Source: an uncultured Bacteroides sp. (GTDB lineage Bacteria; Bacteroidota; Bacteroidia; Bacteroidales; UBA932). From it: DNA of 64,000 nucleotides. Shown here piece after piece: positions 9,517 through 16,199 of the stretch. Position 1 is the stretch's first letter, and each line of letters opens with the position of its first letter. The stretch lies in contig UREV01000004.1 in the NCBI GenBank assembly GCA_900546925.1, forward strand, positions 1 to 64,000. Reading direction: 5' to 3'. The position numbers were made by a program, and so were the translations under genes. The notes under the pieces were generated by a model. It saw only the letters and a program-made list of their open reading frames with translations. It searched no databases and had not been told where the DNA came from.

Positions 9517-10092
9517 ATGAAAGGCGTATATATTTTCCTGGCAAACGGGTTCGAGGATATCGAAGCTCTTGCCACACTGGATGTTCTCAGAAGAGGAGGC
9601 GTGGATGTAAAGACCGTTTCCATCCACAAGGACAAGTTCGTGACCAGTTCTCATAAGGTTACAGTTCAGGCTGACCTTACCTATGGCGAGTTCAAGGCCA
9701 ATGTGGAGTTCGACGGCACGGATGAAAAGGATGCCATCATTTTCCCCGGAGGAATGCCCGGCACCAAGAACCTCGCCCAGAGTCCGGAACTTATAAACTT
9801 CATGAGGTTGCATTACTCTGAAGGAGGCACAGTTGCGGCGATTTGCGCAGCGCCGGGCCTTGTGGTTTCACAGCTGCCGAGCCTGAGCGGAAAGCATTTC
9901 ACTTGTTTCGACGGATTCGAGGATGCTCCTATAGCAAGAGGCGGCATATATGAGCAGAAACCTGCCGTAAGTGACGGTAATCTTATCACAGGACGCGGAG
10001 CAGGTTGTGCGGTCGAGTTCGGCCTCGCTATCCTCGCTCATCTGAAAGGAGAGGAAGAGGCTGCGAGGGTACGTCACTCGATGATGTTGTAA
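9517..10092 (+). CDS. DJ-1/PfpI (YajL-like) family protein
   Basis: 191 residues of the DJ-1/ThiJ/PfpI fold. The conserved acidic residue is E16 in GFEDIEA, and the reactive cysteine is C110 in AAICAAPG at the nucleophile elbow. IIFPGGMPGTKNL and GRGAGCAVEFGLAI are also typical. Members are linked to oxidative stress or carbonyl repair; the exact activity is debated in the family. It lies 20 bp after the DoxX-like gene, consistent with a shared transcript and a redox theme. The stop is 7 bp from the convergent alr stop. Confidence 0.88.
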   Translation: MKGVYIFLANGFEDIEALATLDVLRRGGVDVKTVSIHKDKFVTSSHKVTVQADLTYGEFKANVEFDGTDEKDAIIFPGGMPGTKNLAQSPELINFMRLHYSEGGTVAAICAAPGLVVSQLPSLSGKHFTCFDGFEDAPIARGGIYEQKPAVSDGNLITGRGAGCAVEFGLAILAHLKGEEEAARVRHSMML

Positions 10093-10099
10093 TTTATTA

Positions 10100-11209
10100 T
10101 TATCTGATTATTTCACGGTCTATTCTACGAGGGATGCTGGTCATGATCTCGTAAGGGATAGTTCCCAGGATATCTGCAAGTTCGGAGACAGTCGGATCAT
10201 CACCGAAAATGGTGACCGTGTCTCCGACTTTTGCGTCTACACCGGTGATGTCCAGCATACACATATCCATACAGATGTTTCCTATGGTAGGAACTCTGTG
10301 TCCGTTCAGGGAGAATGAGGCGTGGCCACAGCCGAGGTGTCTGTCGATACCGTCCGCATAGCCTACAGGGATGGTGGCGATTACTGTACCTTCCGGTGCT
10401 ATTTTTCCATGCCTTCCATATCCTATGGTTCCATCTTCAGGGCTCAATGTCTTAATCTGCAATATTTTACACTTGAGTGAAGCCACCGGTGAGAGTTTCA
10501 CGTCGGGTTTTGCACTGATACCGTAGATGCCGATTCCCAGACGGACCATGTCGTGCTGGTATTTAGGGAATCTTTCTATGCCTGCCGAGTTAAGTACGTG
10601 AAGCATTGGCCGATAACCTATTTCCTCCACGATTCTTTCAGCATTGGCCTCGAACATTTTTATCTGGCCGAGGGTGAAGTCGTCGGATTGCGGGTCTTCG
10701 GCGGCAGCGAGGTGCGAGTAGATGGATTTCACTCTGACAAATTTGCAGGTCTTCAGGAACGATGTCAGTTCATCCAGTTCGCTTGTCATGAAACCGAGGC
10801 GGTGCATGCCGGTGTCGAGCTTGATATGGACGGGAAAGTCTGTGATTCCGCGTTTTTCCAGTATTCCGCAGAGGATTTTCAGCGAGTAAAGGTTCGGGAT
10901 GCCCGGCTCGAGTCTGCTGTCAATGATTTCGTTATAGTAATCTGTCCCTGCAGTGAGGACCAATATAGGAAGGCTGATACCTGATTTTCTTAGTTCAATG
11001 CCTTCGATCGGGTATGCAACGGCCAGATAATCAGCGCCTTCTCTCTGCATCATGGAAGCAAATTCGACAGCTCCATGTCCATAGGCATTGGCCTTTACCA
11101 AAACAAGCAGCTTGGTGGATGGCTCCAGGAGGCTGCGGAAATATCTATAGTTGTCACGGCATGCGCTGAGTTTCAGTTCGAGTCGTGAAAAGTCGTTTTC
11201 TTTCAACAT
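10100..11209 (-). CDS. alr: Alanine racemase
   Basis: 369 residues. A PLP enzyme making D-alanine for peptidoglycan. The PLP lysine is K39 in VKANAYGHG; KLDTGMHRLGF, the catalytic-tyrosine region IGYGRHGK, and NICMDMCMLDITG are all present. It is stand-alone, not fused to MurF as in some Bacteroidota. Possible -7 boxes on the minus strand are TATTTTTG (11256-11263) and TAATTTTG (11265-11272), giving a leader of about 45-50 nt. It is transcribed divergently from the zinc peptidase gene. Confidence 0.95.
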   Translation of the reverse strand: MLKENDFSRLELKLSACRDNYRYFRSLLEPSTKLLVLVKANAYGHGAVEFASMMQREGADYLAVAYPIEGIELRKSGISLPILVLTAGTDYYNEIIDSRLEPGIPNLYSLKILCGILEKRGITDFPVHIKLDTGMHRLGFMTSELDELTSFLKTCKFVRVKSIYSHLAAAEDPQSDDFTLGQIKMFEANAERIVEEIGYRPMLHVLNSAGIERFPKYQHDMVRLGIGIYGISAKPDVKLSPVASLKCKILQIKTLSPEDGTIGYGRHGKIAPEGTVIATIPVGYADGIDRHLGCGHASFSLNGHRVPTIGNICMDMCMLDITGVDAKVGDTVTIFGDDPTVSELADILGTIPYEIMTSIPRRIDREIIR

Positions 11210-11298
11210 GACTAAATTCTTGTCCGGAATGTCCGTTATTTCTTTTTTCGCGGTGCAAAAATACCAAAATTAACTGACAGAGGGAATATTTATTGTGT

Positions 11299-11306
11299 TA
11301 TATTTG
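11299..11306 (+). promoter_or_regulatory. -7 box of the zinc peptidase gene
   Basis: TATATTTG matches TAnnTTTG, 54 bp before the ATG at 11361. No convincing -33 TTTG at the right spacing. Confidence 0.4.
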
Positions 11307-11360
11307 CGCTGGTGCAGAATTTGATTCTATACTGAGGATTTTTTAAACATTTACAAAACT

Positions 11361-12032
11361 ATGGGTTATTGGGGACTTTTTATAATTGTAATGCTTGCGG
11401 GTGTTGTAATTCAGAGCACCTTGCAGGGTAAATTCGCAAAATATTCCAAAGTATCGCTAAAGTATGGTTACACAGGTGCGGATATAGCACGTAAGATGAT
11501 GCAGGATAATGGAATAACTGATGTAAAGGTAGAGTGTATCGAGGGCACGCTGACGGATCATTATAATCCGTCTACCAAGACTGTAAACCTCAGCAAAAAG
11601 GTTTATTATGGGTCTTCCGTAGCTGCGGCTGCGGTGGCTGCCCATGAGTGCGGTCATGTGGTCCAGCACGCTGTGGGTTATGCTCCGCTGAAGCTCCGTT
11701 CTGCTCTGGTCCCTGTCGTTTCGTTTGCGAACAATACCGTACAGTGGATTTTGCTTCTCGGAATGTTGATGATTAAGACATTCCCGACATTGCTCTGGAT
11801 AGGAATCGCTTTATTCGCGATGACGACGCTGTTCAGTTTCGTGACTTTGCCGGTAGAGATCAATGCGAGTGCACGTGCCGTGAAGTGGTTGGACAATGCC
11901 GGAATCACTGATTACGAGACCAGGCCGATGGCTATCGACGCTCTCAAGTGGGCTGCTTATACTTATGTGATAGCCGCAATCAGCTCGCTCGCCACTTTGC
12001 TTTACTATATAGGTATCGCAAGAAGAGACTAA
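11361..12032 (+). CDS. Neutral zinc metallopeptidase, YugP family
   Basis: 223 residues. Membrane spans lie at about 3-19, 125-150, 148-163 and 200-218. The metal site is HECGH (95-99), an HExxH variant at the end of the AAAAVAAH helix. The spacing and the surrounding ADIARKMMQDNGI, DHYNPSTKTVNLS and MAIDALKWAA segments are typical of YugP-type membrane peptidases, whose substrate is not established. Gene order: tadA follows after 1 bp, so these two are probably one transcript. Confidence 0.88.
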   Translation: MGYWGLFIIVMLAGVVIQSTLQGKFAKYSKVSLKYGYTGADIARKMMQDNGITDVKVECIEGTLTDHYNPSTKTVNLSKKVYYGSSVAAAAVAAHECGHVVQHAVGYAPLKLRSALVPVVSFANNTVQWILLLGMLMIKTFPTLLWIGIALFAMTTLFSFVTLPVEINASARAVKWLDNAGITDYETRPMAIDALKWAAYTYVIAAISSLATLLYYIGIARRD

Positions 12033-12033
12033 T

Positions 12034-12474
12034 ATGACGGAGCTCGACGAAAAGTTCATGAGGGAGGCTCTCCGTGAGGCTCACATGGCGGAGGACGAGG
12101 ATGAGATTCCTATCGGGGCGGTCATCACGTTTGCAGGCAGGGTTATCGCCAAGGGGCACAATATGACCGAGAGGTTGCATGACCCTACTGCACACGCTGA
12201 GATGATAGCCATTACTGCGGCGACGGAGGCCATGGGCGGGAAGTATCTGAATGATTGCACATTGTATGTTACGGTAGAGCCGTGTCCCATGTGCGCTGCC
12301 GCTTCCGCATGGTCACAGATAGGAAGAATCGTGTACGGGGCCATCGACCCGAAAAGGGGGTTTTCGATGTTTTCACCATCGCTTCTTCATCCTAAGACGG
12401 AGGTGGAAGCGGGTGTTCTGGCAGAAGAGTGCGGAACTTTAGTTTCGGAGTTTTTCAAGAAGAAGAGGAGTTAG
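12034..12474 (+). CDS. tadA: tRNA-specific adenosine deaminase
   Basis: 146 residues. It converts adenosine 34 to inosine in tRNA-Arg(ACG). The zinc site is His54-Ala-Glu56 (HAEM) with Cys84 and Cys87 in EPCPMC. The LYVTVEPCPMC context and GAIDPKRG fit TadA better than free cytosine deaminases. Its stop (12472-12474) overlaps the stop of the convergent divIC/ftsB-like gene by 3 bp. A guanine/cytosine deaminase role is a less likely alternative. Confidence 0.9.
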   Translation: MTELDEKFMREALREAHMAEDEDEIPIGAVITFAGRVIAKGHNMTERLHDPTAHAEMIAITAATEAMGGKYLNDCTLYVTVEPCPMCAAASAWSQIGRIVYGAIDPKRGFSMFSPSLLHPKTEVEAGVLAEECGTLVSEFFKKKRS

Positions 12475-12803
12475 TTATCTCTTGTTTTTTCATATTCAGG
12501 AGTGCCGAGAAGATACACGTCGTCATCAGGTGCGGCGAAGTGGAATCTGTAACGGGCAAATTCTTCGAGGGAGTCAACGTCTGTAGATAGTTTCTGCAGG
12601 CGTTTTTCCATGTCGGCGATTTCGGTTTTGTAGAATTCGATCTGACGCTGCTGCTGACGGAGTTCTATTCCGGCTTTGGCCCAGCGTACGAGGTTGTCTT
12701 CACCGAAGAAACCGACTATGAGAAGAAACAAGCCGGTGGCGAAGGTGGCATACCTTATGAATGACCGATGAGGTCCGTTCCACATTTCACGAATTTTGCC
12801 CAT
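12471..12803 (-). CDS. Septum formation initiator, FtsB/DivIC-like
   Basis: About 110 residues. One membrane span (about 22-40, FATGLFLLIVGFFG) is followed by a coiled coil (about 48-85) and a short C-terminal part with EEFARYRFHFAAPDDDVYLL, the typical FtsB/DivIC tail. These bitopic proteins bridge FtsL/FtsQ-type partners at the division site. A GTG at 12824 is in frame, but the minus-strand -7 box TAAATTTG (12824-12831) overlaps it, so ATG at 12803 is the better start. Confidence 0.86.
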   Translation of the reverse strand: MGKIREMWNGPHRSFIRYATFATGLFLLIVGFFGEDNLVRWAKAGIELRQQQRQIEFYKTEIADMEKRLQKLSTDVDSLEEFARYRFHFAAPDDDVYLLGTPEYEKTRDN

Positions 12804-12823
12804 GATAAAAAATTGTTTGCTCA

Positions 12824-12831
12824 CAAATTTA
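12824..12831 (-). promoter_or_regulatory. -7 box that decides the FtsB/DivIC-like start
   Basis: TAAATTTG on the minus strand fits TAnnTTTG. Initiation about 6 nt downstream puts the RNA start near 12818, after the in-frame GTG at 12824 and about 15 nt before ATG 12803. Confidence 0.5.
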
Positions 12832-12853
12832 GCACTTTATGAGCAATTTTAGT

Positions 12854-12861
12854 TAACTTTG
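12854..12861 (+). promoter_or_regulatory. -7 box of the nucleotidyltransferase gene at 12887
   Basis: TAACTTTG matches TAnnTTTG, 26 bp before the ATG at 12887. A TTTA sits about 22 bp upstream, a poor -33 match. Confidence 0.45.
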
Positions 12862-12886
12862 TGACACAACTTAAATACATAATAAA

Positions 12887-13825
12887 ATGAAACCAACATT
12901 ACTCGTCCTTGCTGCCGGTATGGGCAGCCGCTATGGCGGACTCAAGCAAATGGACGGTCTCGGTCCTAACGGCGAGACTATTATCGATTATTCTATTTAT
13001 GACGCAGTACAAGCTGGATTCGGCAAGGTCGTTTACATTGTACGCGAGTACTTTAAGGAGCAGTTTGAACAGACCGTAAAAGAGAAATACAGCCATGTGA
13101 AGTGCCTCGACGGAGAGCCTCTTCAGTTCCAGTTTGTAACTCAGGAGCTTAACAAGATTCCTGCTGAGTTCACATTGAACCCGGAGAGACAGAAACCTTG
13201 GGGAACAGCACACGCAGTTCTTATGGCGAAAGATGTCATTCATGAGCCTTTTGCGGTGATCAATGGTGATGATTTCTATGGCAAGGAGTCTTTCAAGATT
13301 CTCGGAGATTGGCTTCGCGCTCACGAAAGCAGTACTGGTGTCTATAGTATAGTTGGTTTCGAGCTCGATCATACTCTTTCTGAGTCAGGCAGTGTTTCCA
13401 GAGGTATTTGCGCTTACGACAAGGAGCAGCATTTGACTGATATCGTGGAGCATCTGAATATCGCGAAGGAGGCTGACGGTAAGGTTTACGGAGATAATTC
13501 TGTTTCAGGCCAGACTCATGTGGAGCTTGTTGCTGATAATCTCTGCTCCATGAATATGTGGGGTTTCACTCCTGATTATTTCGAAAGAAGTGAGAAGATC
13601 TTCACAGAGTTCCTCCAGAAGTATTCTCAGGAGCTGAAGAAGGAGTTCTATATTCCTTTCGCTGTGGATACTATGATCAAGTCCGGCGAGGCGAAGTGTG
13701 ATGTTCTTTCTACCCCATCTCACTGGTTTGGCGTAACTTACAAGGAGGATCGTCCTGGTGTTGTAGCGAAGTTCAAGGAACTTGCCGACAAGGGTGTTTA
13801 TCCTTCTCCGCTTTATAACAAGTAA
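12887..13825 (+). CDS. Sugar-phosphate nucleotidyltransferase family protein
   Basis: 312 residues with the nucleotidyltransferase fold. The N-terminal signature LAAGMGSRYGGLKQMD (8-23) is the NTP-binding loop, and VINGDDFYG carries the metal-binding aspartates. The protein lacks a hexapeptide acyltransferase tail. It is a widespread Bacteroidota gene usually annotated only as nucleotidyltransferase; the sugar substrate cannot be read from the sequence. The gene stands alone, bounded by its own -7 box and a strong terminator. Codon use is rich in AAG/GAG/CTC, suggesting good expression. Confidence 0.82.
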   Translation: MKPTLLVLAAGMGSRYGGLKQMDGLGPNGETIIDYSIYDAVQAGFGKVVYIVREYFKEQFEQTVKEKYSHVKCLDGEPLQFQFVTQELNKIPAEFTLNPERQKPWGTAHAVLMAKDVIHEPFAVINGDDFYGKESFKILGDWLRAHESSTGVYSIVGFELDHTLSESGSVSRGICAYDKEQHLTDIVEHLNIAKEADGKVYGDNSVSGQTHVELVADNLCSMNMWGFTPDYFERSEKIFTEFLQKYSQELKKEFYIPFAVDTMIKSGEAKCDVLSTPSHWFGVTYKEDRPGVVAKFKELADKGVYPSPLYNK

Positions 13826-13831
13826 TTTTGT

Positions 13832-13858
13832 GGCGGTCTTCGGGCCGCCTTTTTTTAT
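13832..13858 (+). terminator. Rho-independent terminator after the nucleotidyltransferase
   Basis: GGCGGTC (13832-13838), tetraloop TTCG, GGCCGCC (13843-13849), then seven T residues (13850-13856). This is a strong GC hairpin with a UUCG loop and U-tract, 6 bp after the stop codon. Confidence 0.92.
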
Positions 13859-13953
13859 TAATACAAACATGACAAACTGCCTCAGATCAGGCGAATGTTT
13901 TCCGAAGATGGAGCGCGCTTGCGGATGATGCGGTTTTTTTGAAGGTTACTCAG

Positions 13954-14865
13954 ATGTCAACAAGAAAGATTCGTAATTACGACGTTCTGTCGAATTATCT
14001 TTATTTTATTCCGAATCCGATAGAGATGTTCTCGCTTTTGCTGTTCTTGCTTGCGGGAGCGTTGTTCGGAAATGCTGTGGTGCTATGCCTTATGTTGATT
14101 CCTGGCATGTCGATGTCCAGCGATCTTACCACTCTGGTGGCATATCCTATCATGTTTATTCCGCCGATGATTTATGCGAGTGTCAGGAGTCAGCGGAATA
14201 TGATGTTCGACGATGGCCGCAGCATGGACAGTTCGGAGCATTTCGGCAAGTCCGGTTTATTGTTGGCTGTTATGGTGATGCTGGCGACTGTGGCCATGTC
14301 TTTTCTCATGGATATCATCAATTCTCAGATGCCGCCGATGCCGGAATGGCTGGAGTCGACTCTTAAGGGGATGACTCAGGGCAATGTGATTATCAATTTC
14401 ATCTGCGTGTCCCTTATGGCGCCGTTTTTCGAGGAGTGGCTCTGCCGCGGCATGGTGCTTCGTGGTCTTCTGAATTATCGCAGGCGTCCAGGTGCTGACG
14501 GAACTCCACGAAATGGCATGAAGCCGGTCTGGGCGATAGTGATTTCGGCAGCGTTCTTCGCCTTGATTCACATGAATCCTTGGCAGGCTGTGCCGGCTTT
14601 CGGTCTCGGCTGCTTGTTCGGTTATGTATATTACAGGACGGGATCTCTGAAGCTTACGATGCTTATGCATTTCACTAACAATACGATAGCGCTCATAGCC
14701 GGAAATATCGATTCTCTGAAAGATGCTGATACATGGTTAGACATCATGCCGGTCTGGGCGTATTGCGTGATAGCAGTGGTATTTCTCGCATACTTGTACA
14801 TCTTCATCAAGAGGCTTAACGAGATTCCTCTCAATTCTCCACAGGGTAACTGCGACGTGGTTTAG
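13954..14865 (+). CDS. CPBP-family intramembrane metalloprotease
   Basis: About 303 residues from ATG 13954 (MSTRKIRNY); a TTG at 13939 is a less likely start. Six to seven hydrophobic spans. The CPBP (Abi/Rce1-like) motifs are present: FFEEWLCRGMVLRG (paired glutamates and an arginine), FALIHMNPWQ (histidine), and MLMHFTNNT (H..xN). Members cleave within the membrane; roles range from prenyl-protein processing to bacteriocin immunity, and none is assigned here. A 505-bp non-coding gap with palindromes follows. Confidence 0.9.
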   Translation: MSTRKIRNYDVLSNYLYFIPNPIEMFSLLLFLLAGALFGNAVVLCLMLIPGMSMSSDLTTLVAYPIMFIPPMIYASVRSQRNMMFDDGRSMDSSEHFGKSGLLLAVMVMLATVAMSFLMDIINSQMPPMPEWLESTLKGMTQGNVIINFICVSLMAPFFEEWLCRGMVLRGLLNYRRRPGADGTPRNGMKPVWAIVISAAFFALIHMNPWQAVPAFGLGCLFGYVYYRTGSLKLTMLMHFTNNTIALIAGNIDSLKDADTWLDIMPVWAYCVIAVVFLAYLYIFIKRLNEIPLNSPQGNCDVV

Positions 14866-14950
14866 TTCAGCATGAAGTAATCGCCGCACCGGTCGCATGT
14901 GCCGTCGGCGCGCTGTGGTTACATAGATAAATGGCGTGGGGCCGCAGAAT

Positions 14951-15037
14951 GGATGCTCCCTGCAGGACCAGGCCCTCCCGCTGTCGCGGGCACCCTCCCT
15001 CTAGTGTCGAGGGCGACAAGTCCCGCAGGGAGCATCC
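14951..15037. repeat. Branched palindrome, REP-like
   Basis: Outer arms GGATGCTCCCTGCAGGAC (14951-14968) and GTCCCGCAGGGAGCATCC (15020-15037) pair over 18 bp with one mismatch. Between them sit two smaller hairpins of similar make: CCCGC-TGTC-GCGGG (14977-14990) and CCCTC-N7-GAGGG (14997-15013). The result would fold into a three-way, Y-shaped structure. Duplicate inner units and symmetric arms resemble REP/BIME-type intergenic repeats; no REP-associated transposase is in this window. Confidence 0.75.
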
Positions 15038-15108
15038 ATCCCGCGGCTCGAAACATTGAATATGGTATACCGCTCTAGCTCCACGTATATCTGATACTAC
15101 AAACAAAA

Positions 15109-15238
15109 TGGTGTAAATAAAGGCGCTTTTTTACACCATTTATTTCATTTGATGCATTTGGTGTAAATAAAGGCGTTTTTTTACACCATTTATTTCATTT
15201 TGCGCATTTGGTGTAAAAAGTGGCGCTTTTTTGCACCA
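15109..15238. repeat. Three 50-bp tandem repeats, each a 30-bp hairpin
   Basis: Units begin at 15109, 15159 and 15209, exactly 50 bp apart. Each has a 30-bp palindrome (TGGTGTAAA ... TTTACACCA) followed, in units 1 and 2, by a 20-bp linker TTTATTTCATTT plus GATGCATT or TGCGCATT. Inner AAAG and CTTT extend the stem to about 13 bp around a GCG loop. Unit 3 changes both arms in a way that keeps pairing (TGGTGTAAAAAG with CTTTTTTGCACCA, one G-T wobble). Placed between convergent genes, the T-rich arms could act as serial bidirectional terminators. Confidence 0.9.
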
Positions 15239-15287
15239 AATTCCCGACTTCGCTGATACCCATCGTGACAAAATCCATGTGACGCAA

Positions 15288-15357
15288 GCTGCCTGCCGGC
15301 GGTGCCCAGGGAGCGAATTGCGAAGCACTTGTATGAACGGGCACTGAGGCAGGCAGC
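15288..15357. repeat. Long inverted repeat before the MurU-like stop codon
   Basis: Left arm 15288-15307 begins GCTGCCTGCC and ends GGTGCCC. Right arm 15339-15357 begins GGGCACTG and ends GGCAGGCAGC. The outer 10 bp pair perfectly and about 6-7 further pairs form after a small internal loop. It lies 14 bp beyond the end of the minus-strand MurU-like gene, but has no T-tract, so it is more likely a repeat element than a simple terminator. Confidence 0.7.
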
Positions 15358-15370
15358 AACAATGAGATAG

Positions 15371-16177
15371 CTATCGGCCGCCTGAGAGAAAAGTTTCGGC
15401 CTGGGATAGGGTTTCGGGCTTGCCGGCGTCGATTAGGGTCAGGTGAGATGGCTCTTTTCCGTAGATAGGATACTTGGCAGCGGCGCGGAGATAAAAATCC
15501 ACGACAGAAAAGCATTGACCTAAAACATCTTGCGAGCCGGGTATTATGGTTCCGGACTCATCGTAGAGCGGGTAGGCGGCCGGGGTAGCATCGATCGCGT
15601 CGAAGGCTTCGAAGATAGTGTGCGACGGCAGGTGGATCCCGGCGAAAGCCCCCATGTGGCAACGGCTCGGATCGAGATTGCGGAATGGCGTCTTGACTGC
15701 ACCGGTGGCCAGATTCGTCCAGCCCTGGAGACGCATATTCTCGTCGAACAAGAAATAACGCTGTGTCTTGCGTTGACTCACCAGAAGCGTCGACATGGCA
15801 TCGGGGCGGATTTCCGACTCGAACCAGCCGATATCCAGGTCGGAAATAATATCCACATTATGAATGAGAAAATGATCACCGCCGAGTAACGGTCTGGCAT
15901 AACGGATACCGCCTCCTGTGTTGCGCAGGAGATCACGCTCGTCGGAAAACTTAATATTCATCGCGGCGAGCTCCGGAGTGCCATGCACATAATCGATAAC
16001 CTTGTCGGCGAAATGATGAACATTGATCACAAACTCGTCGATACCTGAATCCCGGAGACGCATAAGTACATGATACAGAAGCGTATGCCCTGCTACAGGG
16101 GCCAATGCTTTAGGAATGCTGTCGGTAAGCGGCTTCAGTCTTGTCCCCAGACCGGCCGCGAATATCATCGCCTTCAT
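15371..16177 (-). CDS. MurU-like nucleotidyltransferase (sugar-1-phosphate uridylyltransferase)
   Basis: 268 residues from ATG 16177. The NTP loop FAAGLGTRLKPLTDSIPKAL is at 5-24; VHHFADKV, NTGGGIRYARPLL and HNVDIISDLD (metal aspartates) resemble MurU, which makes UDP-MurNAc from MurNAc-1-phosphate in cell-wall recycling. MurU of Pseudomonas is about 223 residues; this one is longer by an internal/C-terminal insertion. It starts 22 bp after the AmgK-like kinase, the normal MurU partner. A mannose- or glucose-1-phosphate substrate is possible; context favours an amino sugar. Confidence 0.78.
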   Translation of the reverse strand: MKAMIFAAGLGTRLKPLTDSIPKALAPVAGHTLLYHVLMRLRDSGIDEFVINVHHFADKVIDYVHGTPELAAMNIKFSDERDLLRNTGGGIRYARPLLGGDHFLIHNVDIISDLDIGWFESEIRPDAMSTLLVSQRKTQRYFLFDENMRLQGWTNLATGAVKTPFRNLDPSRCHMGAFAGIHLPSHTIFEAFDAIDATPAAYPLYDESGTIIPGSQDVLGQCFSVVDFYLRAAAKYPIYGKEPSHLTLIDAGKPETLSQAETFLSGGR

Positions 16178-16199
16178 CGGAGTGTAAAAATCTAAAACA

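Larger units (their letters stand above)
14866..15370. other. 505-bp non-coding gap filled with palindromic elements
   Basis: This gap lies between the convergent CPBP and MurU-like genes. It contains, in order, a branched inverted repeat (14951-15037), a three-unit 50-bp tandem hairpin array (15109-15238) and a third long inverted repeat (15288-15357). Open frames across it are short, run through the palindromes and are judged spurious. No coding or tRNA/rRNA signal is seen. Confidence 0.85.

Noticed and set aside
12804..12824. GTG start for the FtsB/DivIC-like protein
   Set aside because: It overlaps the -7 box, so the transcript would begin after it.
14867..15106. Small minus-strand open frame (79 codons) over the branched palindrome
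   Set aside because: It runs through the inverted repeat, has low-complexity composition and no start-site or family support; it is a by-product of the repeat.
15109..15238. CRISPR-like array
   Set aside because: Period is 50 bp, but the 20-bp linkers are nearly identical and the repeats are full hairpins; there are no cas genes.
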